Source: Aureimonas sp. Leaf324 (GTDB lineage: Bacteria; Pseudomonadota; Alphaproteobacteria; Rhizobiales; Rhizobiaceae). Taken from it: a stretch of DNA of 64,000 nt. The position numbers and the translations under genes are program-made. Below the pieces are notes generated by a model. It made no database searches. It was given only the letters and a program-made list of their open reading frames with translations, and had not been told where the DNA came from. This document shows, in pieces, positions 17,370 to 27,211 of this stretch; positions within the stretch are counted from its first letter, which is position 1, and each line of letters starts with the position of its first letter. The DNA lies in contig NZ_LMOH01000026.1 in the NCBI RefSeq assembly GCF_001423245.1, positions 181,816 to 245,815 on the forward strand. Reading direction: 5' to 3'.

Positions 17370-18770
17370 TCAGGCCGCATCGTCACGAAGCTCGCGGCGC
17401 AGGCCCGCGCGCACCGCTTCGATCGAGCGCGCCTCGGCGGTCTCGTAGACCTCGAACTCGTCCGCGACGAGCGCGCCGAGCGCTTCTGCGAAGGCGTCCT
17501 GACTGGCGTTGCCGGCATAGCTGCGCTGCTCCTGTCCGCCGAGGTTCGACTGGAAGATGCCCGCCGCCGAAACGGGCAGGAAGTCCTCGTAGACGATCGG
17601 ATAGGCCGCAACATGGCCGCTCGCGATCAGCGCTTCCATCGGCGCGGCGGCGGAGCCGGCCGGGGCGGCGCCCTGCCCCCGCTCGGTTAGGACGTAGCGG
17701 TAGTAACCGAGCCCTTCGCGCCGCAGCGTCTCGTGGTCGTCGGGGAAGTCGGCAAAGACCTCGGCAAGGCGCGTGGCATAGTCGGCGCCGGCATTGCCTT
17801 GCCCGCCCGCGTCGCGAACGCGCGCGAGCAGTTGGTCGTAGAGCGCGCGGCCCTTGCGCGTCAGGGCCAGCCCGCGCTGCTCGATCTCGCCGAAGCGCGC
17901 GGTGTGGGTGCCGGCCGCAGGGCCGTCCTCGCCTTGGAAGAGGATCGCCTCCTCCAGCGCCTTGAAGCTCGTCTGGCGCAGGAGGATCGGGCAGCGGCGC
18001 GTCGGCGGGCCCTCGATCACGTCCTTGGCCGCAATGCCGCGCGCGGGCATCTTGGCCTGCACGGCGTCGATGTCGAGGGTACGCGGCGTCAGGTGGTTGA
18101 TGTGCGGACCCCGGAAGCAGACGACGTCGGCGATCAGCCGGTGAACCTTCGACAGGCGCTGGTAGGTGCCCTCATCCACCGTCGCCTCGCGGTGCCAGCG
18201 GAAGGTCTCGACCGCCTCGCGCACGAACTCCTCGGCCTCGCCGTCCGTCAGGCCGTCCGCCGTCTCGAAGCGCTCGATCAGCGCCAGCGCGCCGGGCGTG
18301 AAGATGCGCCGGCGCGACAGGATGGCGGCCGCTTCCTGACGCAGGGCCTCGTCCTCGATGAGTTCGAGCCGCAGCAGCGAGGTGAAGACGCGGAACGGAT
18401 TGCGGGCGAGGTTCTCCTCGCGCACCGGCCGGAACGCGGTGGAATGGACCGGCACGCCGGCTACCGACAGGTCGTAGTAGCCGACCGGCTCCATGCCCAT
18501 TACCGCAAAGAGCCGGCGCATGGTGGACAGTTCCTCGGCCGTGCCGAGGCGGATCGCGCCGTGGCGCTCGAGGTCGATGCGGTCGAGATCGTCGGTGCGC
18601 TCGAGATCGGCCTTCAGTGCCGGGTCGGCGGCGAGCGTTTCAGCGTTCACGTCCGCCACCAGCGCCATCAACGTGCCGTATTGCGGCACCTCGGCGCGAT
18701 ACATCTCCGACATGACAGCCGAGAAGCGCGTGCGGACATGGTCGGACGTGACGAAAGCGGTCTCGTTCAA
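17370..18770 (-). CDS. hglS: 2-oxoadipate dioxygenase/decarboxylase (HglS, DUF1338/YdcJ family)
   Basis: A 466-residue non-heme iron enzyme that converts 2-oxoadipate and O2 to D-2-hydroxyglutarate in bacterial lysine breakdown. I place the start at the TTG at 18770, preceded by AAGGATGGG, giving LNETAFVTSDHVRTRF. With that start, His70 (LERHGAIRLGT) and His226 (GPHINHLTPR) fall on the numbers I recall for the metal ligands of Pseudomonas putida HglS, and Glu295 (FGEIEQRG) is one off its Glu294; Arg74 also matches the substrate arginine. The open frame extends to 18854 but adds a non-family arginine-rich head. Gap of 63 bp to the oxidase gene; probably first gene of the operon. Confidence 0.9.
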   Translation of the reverse strand: MNETAFVTSDHVRTRFSAVMSEMYRAEVPQYGTLMALVADVNAETLAADPALKADLERTDDLDRIDLERHGAIRLGTAEELSTMRRLFAVMGMEPVGYYDLSVAGVPVHSTAFRPVREENLARNPFRVFTSLLRLELIEDEALRQEAAAILSRRRIFTPGALALIERFETADGLTDGEAEEFVREAVETFRWHREATVDEGTYQRLSKVHRLIADVVCFRGPHINHLTPRTLDIDAVQAKMPARGIAAKDVIEGPPTRRCPILLRQTSFKALEEAILFQGEDGPAAGTHTARFGEIEQRGLALTRKGRALYDQLLARVRDAGGQGNAGADYATRLAEVFADFPDDHETLRREGLGYYRYVLTERGQGAAPAGSAAAPMEALIASGHVAAYPIVYEDFLPVSAAGIFQSNLGGQEQRSYAGNASQDAFAEALGALVADEFEVYETAEARSIEAVRAGLRRELRDDAA

Positions 18771-19077
18771 GTTCCCATCCTTTGCAGCACCACCGGCCCG
18801 CCTTGAGGCAGCCCCGCGGCCGGCGGCCGACGCTCTCTTTTCGGCCCTGCGCACGCCGATCTCAAACGACGATAGCGCATGACATCATGCGCCCGGAGAA
18901 TGACCTCGCACGCCCCCGAACCCTGTAACGCCCGCCCTCGGTCTCAGGCACTCCCAAGCTTGATCGGCAGAAGACTGGATCGGCGTGCGTTCCGGCGTCA
19001 CGCTGGCGCCCGGGCGGCGGGCGTGTGATTCCCTCGCCGCGAAGGCGCGGCCGTCCGGGCCGGCGCGAAAGGGTTCG
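18771..19077. other. Divergent promoter region, hglS / LysR gene
   Basis: 307 bp between two diverging genes, with no open frame of its own that resembles a protein. It must hold both promoters. I see no clear -35/-10 pair and no strong LysR-type inverted repeat by eye. Confidence 0.4.
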
Positions 19078-20016
19078 ATGCAGATACGCCACCTCCGCTA
19101 TTTCGTGACGCTGGCACGCCTTGGCCACTTCCGGCGCGCGGCGGAAAGCTGCGGCGTCACGCAGCCGACGCTGTCGGCCGGCATCGCCTCGCTCGAGACC
19201 GCGCTCGGCGTCGAGCTCGTGCGCCGCGACCGTCGCTTCGTCGGGCTGACGGCGGAGGGCGAGGCCGCCCTTCCCTGGGCGCAGCAGATGCTGGCGGATT
19301 GCGACGGCATGCTGCGTGCGGCCGGCAAGCCCGGCATCGGCCTGACCGGGCGGCTGCGGCTCGGCGTCATCCCCGCCGCGATGCCCGCGGTCGGCGCGAT
19401 CGCACCGGTGCTGGCCGCCGATCATCCCGACCTGCAGCTCGTGATCCTGTCGATGACCTCGCGCGAGATCGAGCGCGCCCTTCACGCCCACGACATCGAC
19501 GGCGGCGTCACCTATCTCGAGAACGAGCCGCTCGGCGGCGTCATCACCTGGACCTTCTACGAGGAGCGCTACCGATTCGCGACGCCGGCCGACGGCCCCT
19601 TCGCCGGGCGGTCGGCGATCTCCTGGGCGGAGGCGGCCGCGGCACCCCTCTGCCTCCTGACGCGCGATATGCAGAACCGTCGCATCCTCGATGCGCAGAT
19701 GGCGAGCATCGGCATGGAGGTACAGCCGCGCGCGACCGCCAATTCCTACACCGCGCTCCTGTCGATGGTGCGCATGGGAGATCTCTCGTCGATCCTGCCG
19801 CACAGCCATGCGGGGACCGCCGAGCGCGATCCCGCGATCCGCATCCTCCCCTTCGACGACCCGTCGACGCCGCAGGCCGTCGGGCTCGTGGTGCTCGACC
19901 GCCATCCGATGTCGGCCCAGAGCCGGGCGGTCCTGTCCTGCGTGCGCTCCGCCGATTTCCGGCGGCGCGTCGCGGCGCTGCGGGACGACGACGGCGACCC
20001 TCACGAGCCTGCGTGA
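19078..20016 (+). CDS. LysR family regulator, FdsR-like, of the formate dehydrogenase region
   Basis: A 312-residue LTTR with the HTH at [20 protein letters not shown] and [12 protein letters not shown], and an effector domain of the CbbR/OxyR branch ([19 protein letters not shown]). The ATG at 19078 follows GAAAGGG; an upstream in-frame start at 18985 would add a non-family extension. It sits 121 bp before the oxalate/formate-type transporter and the fds genes, in the place of FdsR, the LysR regulator of fds genes in Cupriavidus, so formate-dependent control of these genes is likely. It is also divergent from hglS, which leaves a second possible target. Confidence 0.83.
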   Translation: MQIRHLRYFVTLARLGHFRRAAESCGVTQPTLSAGIASLETALGVELVRRDRRFVGLTAEGEAALPWAQQMLADCDGMLRAAGKPGIGLTGRLRLGVIPAAMPAVGAIAPVLAADHPDLQLVILSMTSREIERALHAHDIDGGVTYLENEPLGGVITWTFYEERYRFATPADGPFAGRSAISWAEAAAAPLCLLTRDMQNRRILDAQMASIGMEVQPRATANSYTALLSMVRMGDLSSILPHSHAGTAERDPAIRILPFDDPSTPQAVGLVVLDRHPMSAQSRAVLSCVRSADFRRRVAALRDDDGDPHEPA

Positions 20017-20137
20017 TCGACGACGTCTATCATTGATCGTTCCGTGAACATTTGACGCGTTCTAAATTGGGCGCAACCCTTTGCAACGACGGGGGAACGG
20101 CTGGGAGGCCGCGCCCGCCTTTGCATGGGGAGGATCG

Positions 20138-21793
20138 ATGAGTTCTGCAGCCGATGTCGCGCGCCCGCCGGGCGTTGGGTTCCTGGACCGCGAGAACACC
20201 GTGGCCAAGGCCGGTTTCAACCGCTGGCTGATCCCGCCATGCGCGCTCGCGATCCATCTGTGCATCGGCATGGCCTACGGATTCTCGGTCTTCTGGCTGC
20301 CGCTGTCCCGCGCCATCGGCGTCGCCCAGCCGGTCGCCTGCGAGGGCATGACCCTGATGACCGCCCTCTTCACGACAACGTGCGACTGGCGCGTGTCGGA
20401 CCTTCTGTGGATGTACACGCTGTTCTTCGTGGTGCTTGGCGGCGCCGCGGCGATCTGGGGCGGATGGCTGGAGCGGGCGGGCCCGCGCAAGGCCGGCCTC
20501 GTCTCGGCCGTCTGCTGGTGCGGCGGCATGGTGATCTCGGCGCTCGGCATCTACCTCCACCAGCTCTGGCTGATGTGGCTCGGCTCGGGCGTGATCGGCG
20601 GCATCGGCCTCGGTCTCGGCTACATCTCGCCCGTCTCGACCCTCATCAAGTGGTTCCCCGACCGGCGCGGCATGGCGACCGGCATGGCGATCATGGGCTT
20701 TGGCGGCGGCGCGATGATCGGCTCGCCGCTCGCCGACATCCTGATGCGCCATTTCGCGAGCCCTGAGGGCGTCGGCGTCTGGCAGACCTTCCTCGTGCTG
20801 GCCGCCGGCTATTTCGTGTTCATGGTGGCGGGCGCGCTCGGCTACCGCGTGCCGCCGGAAAACTGGCGCCCGGCCGGATGGACGCCGTCGGCGGCGGTGG
20901 GCACGCGCATGATCGCGACCGGCGACGTGCACCTCAAGGACGCGCACAGGACACCGCAGTTCTGGCTGATCTGGGTCGTGCTCCTGACCAACGTGACCGC
21001 CTCGATCGGCCTCATCGGCGTGGCGTCGCCGATGCTGCAGGAGATCTTCGGCGGGCGCCTGATCGGCGCGGCCGGCACGGCCTTCCTCGACTTCACGCCC
21101 GAGCAGCGCACGGCGGCCGCCGCCGTCGGCGCCGGCTTCGTCGGCCTCGTCTCGCTCTTCAACATCGGCGGGCGCTTCTTCTGGGCGTCCTTCTCCGACC
21201 GGCTTGGCCGCAAGACGATGTATGCCGTGATCCTGGCGCTCGGCATCGCGCTCTACGCGGCGCTGATCCCCTTCTCGGCCTCGAGCGGGATCCTGTTCCT
21301 GTTCGTCGCCTCGTTCTGCGTGATCGCCTCGATGTACGGCGGCGGATTCGCAACGGTGCCTGCCTACCTTGCCGACGTCTTCGGCACCAAGTTCGTTGGC
21401 GCAATCCATGGGCGCCTCCTGACGGCCTGGTCGCTCGCCGGGGTCTTCGGCGGCCTCATCACCGGCAACATCCGCGACGCGCAGATCGCGGCCGGCGTGC
21501 CGCGCGAGGCCGTCTACCAGCCGATCTTCTTCACCGTCGCGGCGCTTCTGGCGGTCGGCTTCGTCGCCAACCTCCTGGTCCGCCCGGTGGCCGAAAAGTA
21601 CCAGATGCGGCAGGAGGCCAAGGGGACCCTGACGGCGGCGCGGGGCGGCGCTGCGGCAGCGCCCGCCTTCGGCGACCACGGCATCGGGCGCGGCGGCTTC
21701 AACGGGGCGGCGATCGCCGCCTGGGTCGCCGTCGGCCTGCCGCTCCTCTGGGGCGTCTACATCACGCTTCTGAAGGCGATTGCCTTGTTCTAG
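20138..21793 (+). CDS. MFS transporter, OFA (oxalate/formate antiporter) family
   Basis: A 551-residue inner-membrane protein with about a dozen hydrophobic segments, starting after a soluble N-terminal arm of ~45 residues. OFA wording includes GMAYGFSVFWLPLSRAIG, GLGLGYISPVSTLIKWFPDR, GMATGMAIMGFGGG and YLADVFGTKFVGAIHGRLLT. It is longer than typical OFA members by a C-terminal stretch carrying one extra predicted membrane segment (AIAAWVAVGLPLLWGVYITL). The ATG at 20138 follows a strong GGGGAGG. Lying 63 bp ahead of fdsG, it probably brings in formate (or exchanges oxalate and formate) for the dehydrogenase. Confidence 0.88.
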   Translation: MSSAADVARPPGVGFLDRENTVAKAGFNRWLIPPCALAIHLCIGMAYGFSVFWLPLSRAIGVAQPVACEGMTLMTALFTTTCDWRVSDLLWMYTLFFVVLGGAAAIWGGWLERAGPRKAGLVSAVCWCGGMVISALGIYLHQLWLMWLGSGVIGGIGLGLGYISPVSTLIKWFPDRRGMATGMAIMGFGGGAMIGSPLADILMRHFASPEGVGVWQTFLVLAAGYFVFMVAGALGYRVPPENWRPAGWTPSAAVGTRMIATGDVHLKDAHRTPQFWLIWVVLLTNVTASIGLIGVASPMLQEIFGGRLIGAAGTAFLDFTPEQRTAAAAVGAGFVGLVSLFNIGGRFFWASFSDRLGRKTMYAVILALGIALYAALIPFSASSGILFLFVASFCVIASMYGGGFATVPAYLADVFGTKFVGAIHGRLLTAWSLAGVFGGLITGNIRDAQIAAGVPREAVYQPIFFTVAALLAVGFVANLLVRPVAEKYQMRQEAKGTLTAARGGAAAAPAFGDHGIGRGGFNGAAIAAWVAVGLPLLWGVYITLLKAIALF

Positions 21794-21856
21794 ACTGAGC
21801 CCCGAGCCGGCGCGTGCCTCGGCCGCGCCGGCTTCCGACCTTCTCGGGAGACCGAC

Positions 21857-22338
21857 ATGCTCGATGCCGCGCGACGCGCTCTGCCCTTCGATGCCGAGCG
21901 CCTGAATGAGATCATCGCCGCCCATGCAGGAAAGCCAGGCGCGCTCCTGCCGATCCTGCACGACGTGCAGGCCGAGTTCGGCATGGTGGACGATGCGGCG
22001 GTGCCCGCGATCGCCGCGGCGCTGAACCTGTCGCGCGCCGACGTGCACGGCGTCCTCACCTTCTATCACGACTTCCGGCGCCTTCCGGCCGGGCGCACCG
22101 TCGTCAAGCTCTGCTCGGCCGAGGCCTGCCAGGCCGCCGGCGGCCGGGCGCTGCAGGCGGCGACCGAGGAACTCCTCGGCGTGCCGATGAAGGGGACGAC
22201 CGGCGACGGCGCGGCGACGCTGGAGCCGGTCTACTGCCTCGGCCTCTGCTCGGTCGCGCCCGCCGCGATGGTCGACGGCCGCATCCACGGCCGCCTGACC
22301 GCCGACCGCCTGACCGCCATCATCGAGGAGGCGATGCG

Positions 22339-22342
<4 letters not shown>
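21857..22342 (+). CDS. fdsG: NAD-dependent formate dehydrogenase gamma subunit
   Basis: A 161-residue thioredoxin-fold subunit homologous to NuoE of complex I. Four cysteines for one [2Fe-2S] cluster are seen in KLCSAEACQAAGG and VYCLGLCSVAP. It passes electrons within the soluble FdsABG complex, which oxidises formate to CO2 with NAD. First gene of the fds run; its stop overlaps the fdsB start by 4 bp (ATGA). Confidence 0.94.
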
Positions 22343-23916
<1,574 letters not shown>

Positions 23917-23929
23917 GGAGGACGCCCCG

Positions 23930-26803
23930 ATGTCTCTCGTTCCTGAAACCGACTACGGCACCCCGGCCCGCCGCGCCGAAAGCCAAGTCACGCTGACCAT
24001 CGACGGCGAGACGGTCACCGTTCCCGCCGGCACCTCGCTGATGCGCGCGGCCGCCGAGATGGGCACCAAGATCCCGAAGCTCTGCGCGACGGACAGTCTC
24101 GAGCCCTTCGGCTCCTGCCGCATGTGCCTCGTCGAAGTGGAAGGCATGCGCGGCACGCCCGCATCCTGCACGACGCTCGCCGCCGACGGCATGGTGGTGA
24201 AGACGCAGACCGACCGGATCGCCAAGCTCCGCCGCGGCGTGATGGAGCTCTACATTTCCGACCACCCGCTGGACTGTCTGACCTGCTCGGCCAACGGCGA
24301 CTGCGAGCTGCAGGACACGGCGGGCGAGGTCGGCCTTCGCGAGGTGCGCTACGGCCAGCACGGCGAGAACCACGTGCATCCCCACGAGCACGGGAGCCCG
24401 AACCCGCTGTTCATGGAGAAGGATCTCTCCAACCCCTATTTCCAGTACGATCCGTCGAAATGCATCGTCTGCTCGCGCTGCGTACGGGCCTGCGAGGAGG
24501 TACAGGGCACCTTTGCGCTGACGATCGCCGGCCGCGGCTTCGACAGCCGCGTCTCGCCCAGCCAGGGAGAGGACTTCTTCTCCTCCGAATGCGTCTCCTG
24601 CGGCGCCTGCGTGCAGGCCTGCCCGACCGCGACGCTGATGGAAAAGTCGGTCGTGGCATTGGGCGTGCCTGAGCATTCCAAGGTCACGACGTGCGCCTAT
24701 TGCGGCGTCGGCTGCTCGTTCAAGGCCGAGATGCGGGGCGAGGAACTGGTGCGCATGGTCCCGTGGAAGGACGGCAAGGCGAACCACGGGCATTCCTGCG
24801 TCAAGGGCCGCTTCGCCTACGGCTACGCCAACCACCGCGAGCGCATCACCTCGCCGATGATCCGCGCCTCGACCTCCGAGCCCTGGCGCGAGGTGTCGTG
24901 GGAGGAGGCGATCGCCCACACGGCCGCCGAGTTCAAGCGCATCCAGGCGAAGTACGGACGCAACTCGGTCGGCGGCATCACCTCCTCGCGCTGCACCAAC
25001 GAGGAGACCTTCCTCGTCCAGAAGCTGATCCGCGCCGGTTTTGGCAACAACAACGTCGACACCTGCGCGCGCGTCTGCCACTCGCCGACGGGCTACGGCC
25101 TGAAGACGACGCTCGGCACCTCGGCCGGCACGCAGGACTTCGATTCGGTCGAGGAGGCCGACGTCATCCTCGTGATCGGTGCCAACCCGACCGACGGGCA
25201 TCCGGTCTTCGCAAGCCGCATGAAGAAGCGCCTGCGCGAGGGCGCGCAGCTGATCGTCGTCGACCCGCGCCGCATCGATCTCGTCAAGACGCCCCATGTC
25301 GAGGCCGCGCACCACCTGCCGCTGCGCCCCGGCACCAACGTCGCCGTCCTCACCGCGATGGCGCATGTGATCGTGACCGAAGGTCTCGTCGACGAGTCGT
25401 ACGTGCGCGAGCGCTGCGACCTCGAGGCGTTCCAGGCGTGGGCTGAGTTCGTCTCCGACGCCTCGCGCTCGCCCGAAGCCTCGGAGCCGATGACGCGCGT
25501 GCCGGCAGACGAGCTTCGCGCCGCGGCCCGGCTCTATGCCACCGGCGGCAGGGCCGCCATCTACTACGGCCTCGGCGTGACGGAGCACTCTCAAGGGTCC
25601 ACCACCGTCATGGCGATTGCGAACCTTGCGATGGCGACCGGCAACATCGGCAAGCGCGGCGCGGGCGTGAACCCGCTGCGCGGCCAGAACAACGTGCAGG
25701 GCGCCTGCGACATGGGCTCCTTCCCGCACGAACTCTCGGGCTACCGCCACGTGTCGGACGACACGGCGCGCGCGCTATTCGAGACCATGTGGGGCGTCGA
25801 GCTCGACGACGAGCCGGGCATGCGCATCCCCAACATGCTGGACGCCGCCGTCGCCGGCGAGTTCAAGGGCATCTACATCCAGGGCGAGGACATCCTCCAG
25901 TCCGATCCCAACACGCGCCACGTGACAGCCGGTCTTGCCGCGATGGAATGCGTCGTCGTGCAGGACCTCTTCCTCAACGAGACGGCGGTCCACGCTCACG
26001 TCTTCCTGCCGGGCTCGACCTTCCTCGAGAAGGACGGCACCTTCACAAACGCCGAGCGCCGCATCCAGCGCGTGCGGCGCGTGATGACGCCGAAGAACGG
26101 CTATGCCGACTGGGAGGTCACGCAACTTCTTGCCAACGCGCTCGGCTTTCCCATGAACTACGGCCACCCGTCCGAGATCATGGCCGAAATCGCGGCGCTC
26201 ACCCCGACCTTTGCCGGCGTTTCCTACGAGCGGCTGGAGACCGAGACCCTCCAGTGGCCCGTCACCGACAAGGCGCCGCTCGGAACGCCGCTGATGCACC
26301 TCGAAGGCTTCGTGCGCGGCAAAGGCCTCTTCGTCGTCACCGAATACGTGCCGACCGACGAGAAGGTGGGCCCCCGCTTTCCCCTGCTCCTCACGACAGG
26401 CCGCATCCTCTCCCAGTACAATGTCGGTGCGCAGACCCGGCGCACCGACAACACGATGTGGCACGAGGAGGATCTTCTCGAGATCCATCCGCACGACGCC
26501 GAGGAGCGGGGCATTCGCGAGGGGGCCTTCGTCAAGGTCGCGAGCCGGGCGGGCGACACGACGCTGCGCGCCCTCATCACCGACCGCGTGGCGCCGGGCG
26601 TCGTCTACACGACGTTCCACCATCCGCTGACGCAGGCCAACGTCGTGACCACCGACTATTCCGACTGGGCGACCAACTGTCCGGAATACAAGGTGACGGC
26701 GGTCCAGGTCTCGCCTTCCAACGGGCCGACCGACTGGCAGGAGCGCTACAACTCGTTCGCCGCCACCTCGCGCCGCGTGGCCGCCGCCGAGCCCGCCGAA
26801 TGA
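23930..26803 (+). CDS. fdsA: NAD-dependent formate dehydrogenase alpha subunit, Mo-bisPGD catalytic
   Basis: A 957-residue catalytic subunit. N-terminal NuoG-like part: [2Fe-2S] cysteines in LCATDSLEPFGSCRMC and later ASC, an extra cluster region DCLTCSANGDCELQ, and two ferredoxin [4Fe-4S] sets (CIVCSRCVRAC, CVSCGACVQACP). The FdhF-like part begins with CAYCGVGCSF and carries the molybdenum ligand Cys383 next to His384 in RVCHSPTGYG; a cysteine and not a selenocysteine is coded. C-terminal molybdopterin dinucleotide binding domain from about residue 820. Full length for the family, coupled by ATGA overlap to fdsD. Confidence 0.96.
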   Translation: MSLVPETDYGTPARRAESQVTLTIDGETVTVPAGTSLMRAAAEMGTKIPKLCATDSLEPFGSCRMCLVEVEGMRGTPASCTTLAADGMVVKTQTDRIAKLRRGVMELYISDHPLDCLTCSANGDCELQDTAGEVGLREVRYGQHGENHVHPHEHGSPNPLFMEKDLSNPYFQYDPSKCIVCSRCVRACEEVQGTFALTIAGRGFDSRVSPSQGEDFFSSECVSCGACVQACPTATLMEKSVVALGVPEHSKVTTCAYCGVGCSFKAEMRGEELVRMVPWKDGKANHGHSCVKGRFAYGYANHRERITSPMIRASTSEPWREVSWEEAIAHTAAEFKRIQAKYGRNSVGGITSSRCTNEETFLVQKLIRAGFGNNNVDTCARVCHSPTGYGLKTTLGTSAGTQDFDSVEEADVILVIGANPTDGHPVFASRMKKRLREGAQLIVVDPRRIDLVKTPHVEAAHHLPLRPGTNVAVLTAMAHVIVTEGLVDESYVRERCDLEAFQAWAEFVSDASRSPEASEPMTRVPADELRAAARLYATGGRAAIYYGLGVTEHSQGSTTVMAIANLAMATGNIGKRGAGVNPLRGQNNVQGACDMGSFPHELSGYRHVSDDTARALFETMWGVELDDEPGMRIPNMLDAAVAGEFKGIYIQGEDILQSDPNTRHVTAGLAAMECVVVQDLFLNETAVHAHVFLPGSTFLEKDGTFTNAERRIQRVRRVMTPKNGYADWEVTQLLANALGFPMNYGHPSEIMAEIAALTPTFAGVSYERLETETLQWPVTDKAPLGTPLMHLEGFVRGKGLFVVTEYVPTDEKVGPRFPLLLTTGRILSQYNVGAQTRRTDNTMWHEEDLLEIHPHDAEERGIREGAFVKVASRAGDTTLRALITDRVAPGVVYTTFHHPLTQANVVTTDYSDWATNCPEYKVTAVQVSPSNGPTDWQERYNSFAATSRRVAAAEPAE

Positions 26804-27117
26804 GCGCGGCGCCCGAACCCCTTGAGGGCGAGACGCAGAAACTCGTCACCATGGTCAACCAGGTGGCGCGCTTCTTCGAAAGCCAGGCGCATGAGCCGGG
26901 CGTCCTCGGCATCGCCGACCATGTCGCGGCCTTCTGGACGCCGCGCATGCGCGACATGATCTTCGCCCATGTCGACGAGGGCGGCGCGGACCTTCGCCCG
27001 CTGGCGCTGGAGGGTCTCGCCTCGCTGCGCGCCCGCCCGCCCAAGGCCGCGCACCGGCGCCTGGAGGCCGCCGGCGGCCTGTCGGTCGGCACCAAGCCGG
27101 GCTCGGACGCGGGCTAG
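26800..27117 (+). CDS. fdsD: Formate dehydrogenase delta subunit
   Basis: A 105-residue small protein of the FdsD family (KLVTMVNQVARFFES, ADHVAAFWTPRMRDMI, GLASLRA). FdsD is found in fds operons and associates with the complex; its precise role is less clear than that of the catalytic subunits. Start overlaps the fdsA stop (ATGA). The usual fdsC (FdhD-like sulfur-transfer chaperone for the molybdenum cofactor) is not found between fdsA and fdsD or anywhere else in view. Confidence 0.9.
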   Translation: MSAAPEPLEGETQKLVTMVNQVARFFESQAHEPGVLGIADHVAAFWTPRMRDMIFAHVDEGGADLRPLALEGLASLRARPPKAAHRRLEAAGGLSVGTKPGSDAG

Positions 27118-27144
27118 GGCACGAAAGATCGCGTTTCGAGCGAG

Positions 27145-27183
27145 CCCTTTGCCCGTCGTGGCCTATGTAGCCACGACGAAGGG
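27145..27183 (+). terminator. Strong hairpin after fdsD
   Basis: CGTCGTGGC (27154-27162) pairs perfectly with GCCACGACG (27170-27178) around CTATGTA, and flanking CCCTT/AAGGG extends the stem. It is placed as a terminator for the fds operon, but no T-run follows, so it may instead stabilise the 3' end. Confidence 0.5.
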
Positions 27184-27211
27184 CTGAATCGAACTGGCGG
27201 CGATCGCAACG

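Noticed and set aside
27145..27183. Riboswitch-like structure upstream of the CLC gene
   Set aside because: It is a simple hairpin directly after fdsD; no fluoride-riboswitch consensus could be recognised.
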